Source: an uncultured Alphaproteobacteria bacterium
GTDB taxonomy: Bacteria > Pseudomonadota > Alphaproteobacteria > Rs-D84
NCBI GenBank assembly: GCA_949878575.1
Contig: CATLAX010000002.1
Location: 191,378 to 255,377 of the forward strand
Length of the DNA stretch: 64,000 nt
Direction of reading: 5' to 3'
Both the position numbers and the translations under genes were made by a program. A model generated the notes under the pieces. The model had not been told where the DNA came from, searched no databases, and saw only the letters and a program-made list of their open reading frames with translations. Of the stretch, positions 53,867 through 63,551 are shown in pieces. The number at the start of each line of letters is the position of its first letter. The first letter of the stretch is position 1.

Positions 53867-54916
53867 CTATTTCAATTCATCGGCCAACGCCGCGACCGCA
53901 ATCGCATACCAGTTGGAATTGTTCCACTTTTTTATCCGGTAAAAATTCGGATACGTCAAATACGCACGTATGACGGGCCGCGGCTGAACATCGGCATCCA
54001 TGTCCGCCGGCACGGTTGATGCGGCAGACGCGGCCGGGCCGGCGGTCGTGTCCGCGACCAGACCCGCCGTCATATCAGCCGACGGCAACGGCGCCCCGTC
54101 CGGCAACGTCACCCCCATCGCCGCCCAATCCGACAGCGTCTTTTTTACATCGCCCTTTAACAGATCATTATCAAAATCCGCCGGCACGACAACCGCGCGC
54201 ACAATCCTTTCATTTTGATTCCAGCCCAGCTTGTTCAAATAATTTCCGGCACTGAACATGGCGTCGCCGACGCTGCCGATAATATCAATGTGGCCGTCGC
54301 CGTTTCCGTCCGCCCCATACATGGCCAGTGTCGTCGGTATAAACTGGAAATGCCCCATGGCGCCGGCCCAGCTGCCGCGAATCTGAGTTATGTCCAGATT
54401 GTTGTCATCGGCAATCTTCATCAGCGCCAGCATCTGCTTGCCGAAAAAGGTTTCCCGGCGCCCTTCATACATCAGGGTCAAAAAAGCATCCGTCAAACGA
54501 TGTGCGGCCTTGTATTCGCCATAATTTGACTCCATCCCCCAAAAGGCCAGCATTACATGCGGCGGCACGCCATAAGTGTGCTCAACCCGTGCCAGCATGG
54601 TCGGATATTTTGCCCGCATTTTTTTACCGTTTGCAATTCTGGACGGACTGACCGTGCGGGCCAGGTACTGATCCAGGGTCAGCTTAAACTCAGACTGGTT
54701 CTTGTCGCTGCGCACAATTGACGGAATAAACGCGGGGTTCTTTAAGGCCGCGCGAACCGTTGCCTCAGATATATTTTCCGCCGCCGCACGCGTGCGCAGG
54801 TCATCCAAAATCGCATCCCAGCGTTCCATATCAAACGCGCCGCCCGCGCGCGCGGACGCACACGCACCCAACATCACAACAACTGCGCAGACGCGCAAAA
54901 TTCCAACGGATTTCAT
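53867..54916 (-). CDS. mltB: Lytic murein transglycosylase B-like lipoprotein
   Basis: This 349-residue protein has lipobox LGAC (about residue 18) and an MltB-type SLT catalytic domain: FWGMESNYG gives the catalytic Glu, followed by AGAMGHFQFIPTT and DGNGDGHIDIIGSVGDA. It cuts peptidoglycan glycan strands to 1,6-anhydro ends in the periplasm. A Pro/Ala-rich insert lies near residues 270-310. Confidence 0.88.
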   Translation of the reverse strand: MKSVGILRVCAVVVMLGACASARAGGAFDMERWDAILDDLRTRAAAENISEATVRAALKNPAFIPSIVRSDKNQSEFKLTLDQYLARTVSPSRIANGKKMRAKYPTMLARVEHTYGVPPHVMLAFWGMESNYGEYKAAHRLTDAFLTLMYEGRRETFFGKQMLALMKIADDNNLDITQIRGSWAGAMGHFQFIPTTLAMYGADGNGDGHIDIIGSVGDAMFSAGNYLNKLGWNQNERIVRAVVVPADFDNDLLKGDVKKTLSDWAAMGVTLPDGAPLPSADMTAGLVADTTAGPAASAASTVPADMDADVQPRPVIRAYLTYPNFYRIKKWNNSNWYAIAVAALADELK

Positions 54917-54934
54917 ATTGAAGCCCTTATGTTT

Positions 54935-56467
54935 TTAAAATGAGTATTTTAACCCCAGATGCAGACCGAACGATTGCCATGTCGCCTCTTTCAAAGAATT
55001 GCTGACATGTTCCGTATGCGCGGGAATCGTTTCCAGTACTGGTGCATAAACCGTTGACGTACTGCCGTCGGGGTTTGTAACCGTAACCTGTTCAAAAATC
55101 GGATTTCCGTTGGCATCCAGCGCAATGTCCGTGTATTCCGCAATGTACAGTTTACCCGGAATCTTGCCGACATGGAACAGGTTTGTATCCACCTTTAACG
55201 CCAGCTGCATGCGATCCGACAGGCGCATGTTATATTCCATTTCCGCGGCGTATGAATACGCGCCCTTGCTGCCCTCGTCCGTAAAGCTGGGGTTCTGCTG
55301 CCAGTCGTCACGCATGGGCCACGTACCCTCTGACGAATATTTCGGCAACCCGAACTGTACATAAAAGCGCAACTTGTCGGCCAGCGTCATTTGCTTTTCA
55401 ATTTCCAGTCCGACGAAAAAACCACTCCACGTTGTGTCGTAAATATGCGTCGTACCCTCTACCACAATCGGACCGTCGCCGCCGATTATAACACAGTCGC
55501 CGGGCCCGACACCCCACGGCACCGTTCCCATAGACGGGTCGTAATCAACCATGTTCAGACCGCCCGACGGCAACAGCGCACCCGTACCCGGCGCCGCGGC
55601 TGACGCATCCACCAGCTTTATATCCTCAGGCGACATGCACACCTGATACAGGTCATCCGGTGCCTCCACCCCTTGCGGGAATGCATAATAGTTACCGGAC
55701 GAGTCCCCGAACACATAATCACCCTTGTTCGTCATCAACGGCAGGTAAATGCCGGGATTCGGATAATAATGGTCGTTCATTTTCAGGTTGTGCTTAAATA
55801 TTTCATAACCAACGGACGGCGACAGTTTCCATCCCGCAATATCCCATGCATGGTGCGCACCGATACCGAATTTAAAATGATTGGATGTTCCGGACTGATC
55901 GCCGACGGAAATTGTAAATATCCCCTCGGCCGGGTTTGATGAATCATACGGCTTTAAATCATAATCCATGGACAGTCCGCCATGTTCCAGTTTGCCGTAC
56001 GCATACTGGCCATAGACAAACATGTCAAAATTACGCAGTGAAAAGTTATGCTGGGCCCCGACGTTTACCTCATTAAAAACCATGTCGTCCCATTCCAGAA
56101 TGGAATTCACGCCCGTTTTAAACTCAAAATCCGCAAAGCGGCGGGAATATCCGGCATACAGGCTTGTTCTGGCCTCGCTTTGTGCGGGCATTGCGATGCC
56201 GTTCGTCGTAATTGTCCCGTAATTTGTCGGCGCCGCGGTGTTTGCGCGGGGCACCTGATATGACGTGGATCGTGTTCCCACAACCTGTTTCTGGCCGGAA
56301 GAGCCCACATATTTTGAATATCCCTGTCCGCTGTACTGATCGTAACCAACCTGGTTCGCATTCGGCCCAGCGCTTGTCTGATAATAAGAAGGCACGCCCT
56401 CGTTCGCGGCAAACGCCGCGGCAGGCATAATCAATCCACATAAAAATGCATAAAATCTTGCTTTCAT
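54935..56467 (-). CDS. Large outer-membrane beta-barrel protein
   Basis: This 510-residue protein begins with a signal peptide (MKARFYAFLCGLIMPAAAFA), has a low-complexity Tyr/Gly/Gln/Ser region to about residue 70, and then a barrel region with many aromatic-alternating strands ending in YSF. An ATG nine bases earlier (56476) is also possible, since the ribosome-binding site is very close to 56467. It lies directly after mltB in the same direction. Confidence 0.72.
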   Translation of the reverse strand: MKARFYAFLCGLIMPAAAFAANEGVPSYYQTSAGPNANQVGYDQYSGQGYSKYVGSSGQKQVVGTRSTSYQVPRANTAAPTNYGTITTNGIAMPAQSEARTSLYAGYSRRFADFEFKTGVNSILEWDDMVFNEVNVGAQHNFSLRNFDMFVYGQYAYGKLEHGGLSMDYDLKPYDSSNPAEGIFTISVGDQSGTSNHFKFGIGAHHAWDIAGWKLSPSVGYEIFKHNLKMNDHYYPNPGIYLPLMTNKGDYVFGDSSGNYYAFPQGVEAPDDLYQVCMSPEDIKLVDASAAAPGTGALLPSGGLNMVDYDPSMGTVPWGVGPGDCVIIGGDGPIVVEGTTHIYDTTWSGFFVGLEIEKQMTLADKLRFYVQFGLPKYSSEGTWPMRDDWQQNPSFTDEGSKGAYSYAAEMEYNMRLSDRMQLALKVDTNLFHVGKIPGKLYIAEYTDIALDANGNPIFEQVTVTNPDGSTSTVYAPVLETIPAHTEHVSNSLKEATWQSFGLHLGLKYSF

Positions 56468-56545
56468 TCCTTCCATCCGCGATATATACTATATCATAAT
56501 AATTTAGACCTTGCAAGAAATGCATCGCCCGATACAATAACCGTC

Positions 56546-57598
56546 ATGACCACGCCCCACAACATTTATATACACGTGCCGTACTGCATGTCAAAATGCA
56601 GATATTGCGCTTTTTTTTCATCCGCCGTGCGCCCCGATTGGGAAAAATACACGCTGGAGATGTGCACAGAAATACAATACTGGGGCCGGATTTTGAACCA
56701 CGCCCCCGTACCCACAATATTTTTTGGCGGCGGCACGCCGTCATTAATGCCGGCGGATGCATTCGGACGTATTTTGGACACGGTCGCCAAATGCTTTCAA
56801 ATTCAGCACGAGTGCGAAATAACGATAGAGGCAAATCCCGGCACCATTGACGCGGCACGCCTGGGCGATTTTCAGGCGGCGGGCATGAACCGCCTGTCCG
56901 TCGGGGTTCAATCCCTGAATGACGCCGATTTAAAATTTTTAGGACGGCGGCACACGGTGAACGACGCGCGGCGACTGCTGGATGCGGGACATGCGGCGAA
57001 CCTGCGCGTCAGTGCCGATTTTATATACGGCCTGCCGGGGCAGACGGCGGACACGGTCGCGGCGACGTGCCGGGAAATAAACGCAATCGGACTGCGCCAC
57101 TGTTCAATGTACGAATTAACGATAGAGGCGGGAACACCGCTGGCCGCCGACCGGCCCGCGATGCCGTCCAATAATGAAATGGCGGAAATGTATGACGCAA
57201 TCGGGCGCACGCTGGCCATCGCCCGGTACGAGGTTTCAAATTACGCCGCCCCGGGCGACGAATGCCGCCACAATGCGAACGTATGGGACGGGGCGCCGTA
57301 TATCGGCATCGGCCGCGGGGCCGCCGGCAGGCCGCTTATCAACGGCGCATGGTATGAACAAATGGGGGCCGGCGCGCAATTTACAGAATTGTCGCGTCGC
57401 GACCGCGCGATTGAAAAGGTGATAACAGGCATGCGCACAATGCGCGGCGTGGAAATGACGGCGGACGTGCGCGATGTAATCAATCATGACTTTGTGGCGT
57501 CGCACCGGAATCTGGTCATGATTGACGGCGACCGCATGCATGCAACAAATGCGGGCATATTGACTTTGGACAATTTACTGATAGAATTGATAGGTTAA
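56546..57598 (+). CDS. hemW: HemW-like radical SAM heme chaperone
   Basis: This 350-residue radical SAM protein starts IYIHVPYCMSKCRYCAFFS (CxxxCxxC) with FFGGGTPSL, NRLSVGVQSLND and FIYGLPGQT, the HemW/HemN-like pattern. HemW branches bind heme and load cytochrome and other heme proteins rather than oxidising coproporphyrinogen. A HemW identity is based on length and the absence of the HemN N-terminal tail, so it is likely rather than certain. Confidence 0.85.
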   Translation: MTTPHNIYIHVPYCMSKCRYCAFFSSAVRPDWEKYTLEMCTEIQYWGRILNHAPVPTIFFGGGTPSLMPADAFGRILDTVAKCFQIQHECEITIEANPGTIDAARLGDFQAAGMNRLSVGVQSLNDADLKFLGRRHTVNDARRLLDAGHAANLRVSADFIYGLPGQTADTVAATCREINAIGLRHCSMYELTIEAGTPLAADRPAMPSNNEMAEMYDAIGRTLAIARYEVSNYAAPGDECRHNANVWDGAPYIGIGRGAAGRPLINGAWYEQMGAGAQFTELSRRDRAIEKVITGMRTMRGVEMTADVRDVINHDFVASHRNLVMIDGDRMHATNAGILTLDNLLIELIG

Positions 57599-57602
57599 GG
57601 AA

Positions 57603-59591
57603 ATGAGAAACAAAATTCTAAACATAATCGGCATAATCGCGATGGCAGTCGCCTGTGTCGTCGTTTATTTATCAACAAGGGAGAAAGTTATGACCGCCGG
57701 AATAAAAACGGAAAACATGGACACATCGGTGCGGCCGGGTGAAAACTTTTACGACTATGCCACGCGCGGCTGGCGCAACGCCAACCCCGTTCCGGACGAT
57801 TACAGCCGGTACGGCGCATTTGAAGTGCTGCATGACACCAATTTGGCGCGCGTTCGTGAAATAGCGGAAAACGACACCGGAAAGATAGGCACGCTGTACA
57901 AAATCGCAATGGATACAAACCGGCGCAACACGGAAAAGACCGCCCCCGTGCAATCATACCTGGATGCGGTGGATGAAATAAAATCCGCCGCGGATTTGCC
58001 GGCATACCTGGGGCGGATGCACCGCTATGCCGGGGCGTTCTGGGGCGACGCGGTGGCGTTGGACGAAATGGACAGCGAACATTACCTGTACAATATTTAC
58101 CAGGGCGGAACGGGGCTGTCGCGCGACTATTATTTTGACACGGATGAAAAATCAAAAGAAATTCGCAAAAAATACAAAAAATTCATTGCGGCCCAGTCTG
58201 CAAATTTCGGATTAAAGATTGATGCGGAAAAACTATACGCATTGGAAGAACGCATGGCCCGCTCGTTTTCCACCAAAGAGGCGCTGCGCGATCCGCACGC
58301 CAACTATCACAAAATGTCAATAGATGAAATAAAGAAACAGTTCCCCGGATTTGACTGGGACGCGTACCTGGCGGCGCGCGGGGCCGCCGCCGCAACACAT
58401 ATAAACATAGGCCAGACAGCGGCAATCGCGGAATCTGTAAAAATCATGAACGACACGGACATCGGCCTGATACGCGATTACTTGAAGTTCTGTATCATAC
58501 AATCGGCGGATTCCTTGCTGGACGACAAATCTTATGACATATCGTTTGATTTTTACAACCGCACCATGGCGGGCCAGAAAACGCCAAAGCCGCGATGGAA
58601 ACGCGCGGTCGCATTGATAGACAATTCATTGGGCGAAGAGATAGGCCGCCTGTACGTGCAAAAATATTTCCCGCCAGAGGCAAAAAAACGCATGGAAAAC
58701 CTGGTAAAAAACCTGCAGCGTGCATACGCCGATCGCATGGAAAACCTGGCATGGATGTCGGATGCGACAAAGAAGCAGGCGATAAAAAAACTAAGCGGGT
58801 TTAATGCAAAAATCGGCTATCCCGACCGGTGGCGCGACTATGGCGACCTAAAAATATCCGCGGACATTTCACTGTGGGACAACATGGTGCGTGTTGCAGA
58901 ATTTGAAGACGAATTCTGGCTGCGCAAAATAGGTCAGAAAAAAGACCCCGAGCTGTGGTACATGAACGCACACGAAATAAACGCGTATTACGACCCGTCA
59001 ACAAACGAAATATGCTTTCCGGCGGGCATTCTGCAGTATCCGTTCTTTGACATGGCCAGCGACGATGCGTTCAACTATGGCGCAATCGGCGCGGTCATCG
59101 GCCATGAAATGACGCACGGTTTTGATGATTCCGGCCGCAAATTTGACAGACACGGCAATCTGCGCGACTGGTGGACGGATACGGACGCCGCCGCGTTTGA
59201 AGCGCGCGCAAACGTGATGCGCAAATTCTTTGACGGGATAGAGGTCGCACCCGGCATTCACGCAAACGGTGAATTTACACTGGGTGAAAACCTGGCCGAT
59301 TACGGGGGGGTAACAATCGCGTACGACGCATATAAAAAATTCGGCGCACCGTCCACGACCGCCGCGGGATTAAGTCCAGACATGCGCTTTTTCATTGCGT
59401 ACGCCGGCGTGTGGGCCCAGAACATTCGTGGCGACGAAGAAATCCGTTTAACAAAAACGGATGAACATTCCCTGGGGCAGAACCGTGTTAACGGAATACT
59501 GCCACATATTGACGCATGGTATGACGCGTTTAACATAACGGCGGATGACAAAATGTATCTGGCGCCGGACAGTCGCGTGAAACTGTGGTAA
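57603..59591 (+). CDS. M13 family metallopeptidase (PepO-like)
   Basis: This 662-residue zinc peptidase of the neprilysin family has an N-terminal signal anchor (residues 4-22). HEMTH in VIGHEMTHGFDD (about residue 500) gives HExxH, the downstream ENLADYGG gives the third ligand Glu, and VNGILPHIDAWYDAF is conserved. It should be extracytoplasmic and act on peptides. It starts four bases after hemW and may be co-transcribed with it. Confidence 0.92.
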   Translation: MRNKILNIIGIIAMAVACVVVYLSTREKVMTAGIKTENMDTSVRPGENFYDYATRGWRNANPVPDDYSRYGAFEVLHDTNLARVREIAENDTGKIGTLYKIAMDTNRRNTEKTAPVQSYLDAVDEIKSAADLPAYLGRMHRYAGAFWGDAVALDEMDSEHYLYNIYQGGTGLSRDYYFDTDEKSKEIRKKYKKFIAAQSANFGLKIDAEKLYALEERMARSFSTKEALRDPHANYHKMSIDEIKKQFPGFDWDAYLAARGAAAATHINIGQTAAIAESVKIMNDTDIGLIRDYLKFCIIQSADSLLDDKSYDISFDFYNRTMAGQKTPKPRWKRAVALIDNSLGEEIGRLYVQKYFPPEAKKRMENLVKNLQRAYADRMENLAWMSDATKKQAIKKLSGFNAKIGYPDRWRDYGDLKISADISLWDNMVRVAEFEDEFWLRKIGQKKDPELWYMNAHEINAYYDPSTNEICFPAGILQYPFFDMASDDAFNYGAIGAVIGHEMTHGFDDSGRKFDRHGNLRDWWTDTDAAAFEARANVMRKFFDGIEVAPGIHANGEFTLGENLADYGGVTIAYDAYKKFGAPSTTAAGLSPDMRFFIAYAGVWAQNIRGDEEIRLTKTDEHSLGQNRVNGILPHIDAWYDAFNITADDKMYLAPDSRVKLW

Positions 59592-59626
59592 AAAAACATC
59601 CCGCCATACGGCGGGATGTTTTTTTA
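59590..59626. terminator. Bidirectional terminator
   Basis: The stem AACATCCCGCC/GGCGGGATGTT with A and T runs lies between convergent genes. Confidence 0.88.
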
Positions 59627-60016
59627 CGAAACCGGCGAAACCTGACATGCAAAACAGAGCGTCGCACCAATACCCGAAGTTGAACTTGTACTGCTACCAG
59701 AATAACATGTTTTTGTGGAAGCGGAACATGAAGTGTATTCCATTTTATAGTTGCCGGTACTGTCACTGCTTGTGGTGTTGGAACGACTGCACGTACTGCC
59801 GCTTAATGTCCAGCCGGTCGGGCAATATAGGCTTGTATTCCCATTTGGACAAGCATACTTATAACCACGGTTACACACCTCTGTAGTGCCGTCACACAAT
59901 GTAGCTGACACCACAGATCCAAATGCCGACAATGGCGCCACTATCACGATTGCCGAAAAAAAAGGAACGATAAAGTTAGCTTTTTTTATTTTTACAAAAA
60001 ACTTAGATTTCCGCAT
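59624..60016 (-). CDS. Small exported Cys/Ser-rich protein
   Basis: This 130-residue protein has a hydrophobic signal segment (about 15-38) and then a mature part rich in Cys, Ser and Thr (CDGTTEVCNRGYKYACPNG, CSASTKTC) that should form disulfides outside the cytoplasm. No family is recognised. It resembles the Cys-rich protein at 7370 in style only. It is a single gene. Confidence 0.55.
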   Translation of the reverse strand: MRKSKFFVKIKKANFIVPFFSAIVIVAPLSAFGSVVSATLCDGTTEVCNRGYKYACPNGNTSLYCPTGWTLSGSTCSRSNTTSSDSTGNYKMEYTSCSASTKTCYSGSSTSSTSGIGATLCFACQVSPVS

Positions 60017-60126
60017 GATTTTGTCCCCGCGTTTTATGCCTAATTAAACTGTTGGTTTTTTAGGCATATATTTATACAGTTTTATATTACCGTTTTTATG
60101 TTTATGGCGCAAGTATTTTATAAAAT

Positions 60127-60157
60127 AAAAAAACCGGCAAATGCCGGTTTTTTTATT
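60127..60157. terminator. Terminator of ihfA
   Basis: The stem AACCGGC/GCCGGTT has A and T runs. Confidence 0.85.
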
Positions 60158-60437
60158 TTGAAACCCGCTTTCTGAATTCTGTGCACGGACGAAATGTTGC
60201 AACACGCCGCGCCGATATTATGGCCGGTTCCCCGGTTTTGGGGTTGCGGCCCTGGCGCTGGGCCTTTTGCAATATCTTAAAGCTGCCGAAACCGGCGAAT
60301 TTAACCTCTTCGCCGTTTATCAAAGACTGCTCTATTTCATCAAATATCAAATCCACCAGTTTATATGCATCCGTCGTTGTTAATCCAAAACGTTCGCGCA
60401 GGCGGTTTGCAAAATCAATTCTTGTTACTGTTGCCAT
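60153..60437 (-). CDS. ihfA: Integration host factor alpha subunit
   Basis: This 94-residue protein has the HU/IHF fold with a DNA-bending arm (GRNPKTGEPAIISARRV). It begins TRIDFANRLRERFGL and has GFGSFKI in the body. The sequence is of the IhfA branch. It forms a heterodimer with IhfB and sharply bends DNA. The start at 60437 is chosen from the conserved beginning. It follows fabH by two bases. Confidence 0.87.
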   Translation of the reverse strand: MATVTRIDFANRLRERFGLTTTDAYKLVDLIFDEIEQSLINGEEVKFAGFGSFKILQKAQRQGRNPKTGEPAIISARRVATFRPCTEFRKRVSK

Positions 60438-60439
60438 CT

Positions 60440-61378
60440 TTACATCCTTATCAGTGCCGCACCCCATGTCAGGCCACTGCCAAACGCGGGGTATAATATT
60501 AATTGTCCTTTTTTTATAATACCGTTGTCCAACGCGTAACTTAACGCCAATACGCCGGACGCGCCGCTGGTATTCGCATGCTTGTCCACGGTTACCAGTA
60601 TTTTTTCAAGCGGGAACCCCAAACGCCCGGCCCCGCTGTGAATAATGCGCAGATTTGCCTGATGCGGCACAATCCAATCCACATTATCCGCCGTGATGCC
60701 GGCATGTTCCATAATATACTGGGCGGCATCGGGCATCAGTGTCACCGCTTTCTTATATGTTTCCGGGCCGTTCATTGCGATTTTGTGATCCGGCGTTCCG
60801 TGCAGCATGTCAAATTCGCGTCCATCGGCCATTACAACCGTATCAATAATGCCGGAATAACCGGATGACGAATGCTCAAAAATCATGGCGCCCGCACCGT
60901 CGCCGAACAATACGGCCGTACTGCGGTCGTTAAAGTCAATAAAGCGCGTCATCTTTTCCGCACCAATCAGCATTATGCGCCGATGCATCCCGGCCGCAAA
61001 AAAGCCGCGCGCGCAGTGCAACGCATATATATACCCGGTGCACGCCCCGCGCACATCAAACGCCGGCTGATTTTTTGACGCCCCCAGGCGTCCCAACACC
61101 TGAACCCCGACGGACGGAAAATCCAGTTCCGGCGACGTTGTTGCGCAAATCACCATGTCAATGTCGTCAATACCGATGCCGGCGTTATCCAGCGCGCGGC
61201 GCGCGGCGACAGCCGCCATGTCAACAACCTCTTCGCCATCCGCGGCAAAGTGACGCTCATGCATGCCGGTACGCTGAACAATCCATTCGTCCGTGGTGTC
61301 CATAATCCGCTCAAAGTCATGATTTGTCATGATTTTCTCAGGCAAATAAGAGCCGTATCCAATCAGTCTGCTTCCCAT
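60440..61378 (-). CDS. fabH: Beta-ketoacyl-ACP synthase III
   Basis: This 312-residue thiolase-fold enzyme condenses acetyl-CoA with malonyl-ACP to start fatty acid synthesis. The active site Cys is in RGACTGYIYAL, the His in VPHQANLRII and the Asn in HANTSGASG. AAAGGAAAGG supports the ATG at 61378, and the upstream frame extension is rejected. fabH-ihfA is a frequent arrangement in Alphaproteobacteria. Confidence 0.93.
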   Translation of the reverse strand: MGSRLIGYGSYLPEKIMTNHDFERIMDTTDEWIVQRTGMHERHFAADGEEVVDMAAVAARRALDNAGIGIDDIDMVICATTSPELDFPSVGVQVLGRLGASKNQPAFDVRGACTGYIYALHCARGFFAAGMHRRIMLIGAEKMTRFIDFNDRSTAVLFGDGAGAMIFEHSSSGYSGIIDTVVMADGREFDMLHGTPDHKIAMNGPETYKKAVTLMPDAAQYIMEHAGITADNVDWIVPHQANLRIIHSGAGRLGFPLEKILVTVDKHANTSGASGVLALSYALDNGIIKKGQLILYPAFGSGLTWGAALIRM

Positions 61379-61460
61379 AACCTTTCCTTTTTCCGGGCGT
61401 ATTATACAAGGCGAGATTACAACTTGCAATATTAAAATCAGAGGATAAAATACAAGGACG

Positions 61461-61536
61461 GTTCCCATAGTTCAACAGGATAGAACAAATTCCTCCTAAG
61501 AATTAAATCCGGGTTCGAGTCCTGGTGGGAACGCCA
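61461..61536 (+). tRNA. tRNA-Arg(CCT)
   Basis: This 76-nt tRNA has acceptor GTTCCCA/TGGGAAC, D-arm GTTC/GAAC, anticodon stem AATTC/GAATT with loop CTCCTAA, TTCGAGT in the T loop and encoded CCA. The anticodon CCT reads the AGG codon. Confidence 0.93.
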
Positions 61537-61621
61537 GTTTCCGGCACATGTCAAACAACGACATGTTTCCCATCATTTTTAATTTGCATTCCGTGCATGC
61601 GACTATATAATTAGCGGACAC

Positions 61622-61951
61622 ATGAAAAACAAAGCTGTAAAAATAGGTTTGATTGCATCAGTTCTGCCGCACATATTTTGCTGCGGTCTGCCGATTGCAC
61701 TGTCAGTTATCGGCCTGATTGCACCGGACGCCGCACACTTTCATATTATTCCGCACTGGATGGAACCGTGGATTTTTGTATTTTCTGGCGCGATGCTGGC
61801 CCTGTCGTGGTATCTGGTAATGCGCGAATGCCGGTGCGCGTGCGAACACTGTCACGGTGCGCCCGCCCACAAAACACAAAAAATCATACTGGCCGTTATA
61901 ACAATAATTTTCTGCATCAGCATTATTCTGCATTTGGCGGCGCACAGTTAA
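61622..61951 (+). CDS. MerT/MerC-like small membrane protein
   Basis: This 109-residue protein has three hydrophobic stretches (about 5-30, 45-65 and 85-105) with the pair CC in the first (FCCGLPIALS), reminiscent of MerT/MerC metal transporters. A cytoplasmic or periplasmic Cys/His segment (CRCACEHCHG) could bind metal. Metal specificity is unknown. It follows tRNA-Arg and ends at a terminator. Confidence 0.55.
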   Translation: MKNKAVKIGLIASVLPHIFCCGLPIALSVIGLIAPDAAHFHIIPHWMEPWIFVFSGAMLALSWYLVMRECRCACEHCHGAPAHKTQKIILAVITIIFCISIILHLAAHS

Positions 61952-61952
61952 T

Positions 61953-61980
61953 AAAAAGCGGGGCCACGCCCCGCTTTTAT
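61953..61980. terminator. Bidirectional terminator
   Basis: The stem AAAGCGGGG/CCCCGCTTT with a T-run lies between convergent genes. Confidence 0.85.
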
Positions 61981-62510
61981 TTCACCCCGATTTCTGTCAG
62001 CCATGCGTCTATGCCATCAGAGGTCGCATCATCGCCATACACGGCATAGCCCTGTTTGTTGGCAGCGCCTGACGTCAATTTTTCAATGTCTGCAAACGAT
62101 GTGCCGGCACCGCCGCCGCCATGCGACACAAACGGCGCACCAGTTTTTCCACTTAACGAATTTTGTGTTAAAAACGTACGAACCGGCGACGACATTGTCC
62201 CCCACCATATGGGCGTTCCGATTAACACGGTGTCATACTGCGTCAAATCAGGAACATCATTGATGGGCGGCAGCGTTCCGTCCGCTATCTCTTTTTTTGC
62301 AACCTCTGTCATGGGCGTGTATTCGGCCGGATAATAATCCGCATCGGCCGTCTTTATTTCAAATATATCGCCGCCGGTCGCCGTCTGAATCATCTTGGCC
62401 ACCGCTGCGGTGTTGCCGGAACGCGAATAATACGCGACCAGTGTTTTTGCATCGGCCGCACCGCACGCGGCGACTGCAACTCCACATATTGCCATTGCCA
62501 GTTTTTTCAT
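61977..62510 (-). CDS. Exported flavodoxin
   Basis: This 177-residue flavodoxin has an N-terminal signal region with lipobox-like AAC (about residues 13-15), then the flavodoxin fold: LVAYYSRSGNTAAVAKMI is the FMN phosphate loop, with PIWWGTMSSPV and SHGGGGAG around the flavin. Flavodoxins normally act in the cytoplasm, so export to the envelope is unusual. It starts 22 bases after the DUF362 gene. Confidence 0.78.
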   Translation of the reverse strand: MKKLAMAICGVAVAACGAADAKTLVAYYSRSGNTAAVAKMIQTATGGDIFEIKTADADYYPAEYTPMTEVAKKEIADGTLPPINDVPDLTQYDTVLIGTPIWWGTMSSPVRTFLTQNSLSGKTGAPFVSHGGGGAGTSFADIEKLTSGAANKQGYAVYGDDATSDGIDAWLTEIGVK

Positions 62511-62532
62511 TTCTCTCTCCTTTTTGTTTTTA

Positions 62533-63483
62533 TTATTTATCCAAATCAACCAGTTTGTATTTGCGACTGCCCAGGTTATGTTTTTCCGCGGCCTCTATTG
62601 TGCGCAGGCCGTTGCGCTCTGCAATTCTGTTAAGCAGTGCCGTATTGTTCGGCGCCGCAGTAATCATGTCTATGCCCGCCTGGTCTATGGCGACAGGATC
62701 GGTTGACACCAAAATTCCTATATCATGAATATCGGGTTCCGCCGGGTTCCCGTTGCAGTCGCAGTCAATACTGATGCGGTTCAAGACGTTGATATACAGC
62801 ATGTTGTCAGGCCCGACATAATCAATCACGGCCGCGGACGCATCCGCCATGGAATCCAAAAACGCATCCTGCTGGCCGCCCCACGGATTATCCTTGCTGG
62901 TGCCGCCGGAATGAATCCATGATTTTCCCATTCTGCTGGCGAATCCGATTGAAATGTTTTTTAACGCGCCGCCATATCCGGCCATGGCGTGTCCCTTGAA
63001 ATGAGACAGAATTATATACGACGGATAATTTGCAAAATGGGTCCCGACGTAATTTTCCGATATGCGCAAAGGATTCGGCACAGGAATCGCCATGCTGCCT
63101 TCTTCATCCTGAATATCAACAGGTGCGACATCTAAGAATCCATGTTCACGGATTACCTGCCAATGTTCATCACTTTGCGCACGGCGGCCGTCGTATGCGG
63201 TGTTGCACTCAACAATGGTGCCGTTTACATCCTTTATCAAATCCTTGATTAATTCCGGCCGCAGATAATTGCTGGCCGGCGGTTCACCCGTTGACATCTT
63301 TACCCCAACCGGGCCCGCCGCAGGCCGCCACCCGGACGCCTTGTACGCCCGCACCAATCCCGCCGGCGATATGTCACGCGTAAAATATACTGTTGGCACT
63401 TTTGACTCCTTATACTTATACACACCAAATACGAGGGCCGCCAGAATGGCCGCCGCCGCACCTAAAAAAACTATTTTCTTCAT
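62533..63483 (-). CDS. DUF362-domain protein with signal anchor
   Basis: This 316-residue protein has a hydrophobic N-terminus (about residues 4-22) and a DUF362 domain (HFKGHAMAGYGGALKNISIG, DPVAIDQAGID). DUF362 proteins often carry iron-sulfur clusters elsewhere, but here no ferredoxin domain is present. It is first in a two-gene unit with the exported flavodoxin, suggesting redox or flavin-linked chemistry in the envelope. Confidence 0.78.
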   Translation of the reverse strand: MKKIVFLGAAAAILAALVFGVYKYKESKVPTVYFTRDISPAGLVRAYKASGWRPAAGPVGVKMSTGEPPASNYLRPELIKDLIKDVNGTIVECNTAYDGRRAQSDEHWQVIREHGFLDVAPVDIQDEEGSMAIPVPNPLRISENYVGTHFANYPSYIILSHFKGHAMAGYGGALKNISIGFASRMGKSWIHSGGTSKDNPWGGQQDAFLDSMADASAAVIDYVGPDNMLYINVLNRISIDCDCNGNPAEPDIHDIGILVSTDPVAIDQAGIDMITAAPNNTALLNRIAERNGLRTIEAAEKHNLGSRKYKLVDLDK

Positions 63484-63509
63484 TATGATTTCCTCCCTTG
63501 ATTTTATTT

Positions 63510-63540
63510 ATTATAAATCCTAGACTTAACTCTAACGCAA
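63510..63540 (-). promoter_or_regulatory. MerR-type promoter and operator of the DUF362-flavodoxin unit
   Basis: On the minus strand TTGCGT (63535-63540) and TATAAT (63510-63515) are 19 bases apart with a TAGA/TCTA dyad between. The same layout occurs at 20432-20462. Confidence 0.75.
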
Positions 63541-63551
63541 GAGGTTTTTTT

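Noticed and set aside
59647..59886. A 79-codon plus-strand frame over the Cys-rich protein
   Set aside because: It is antisense to a gene with a clear signal segment. Its Cys/Tyr-rich product mirrors the other strand and has no ribosome-binding site.
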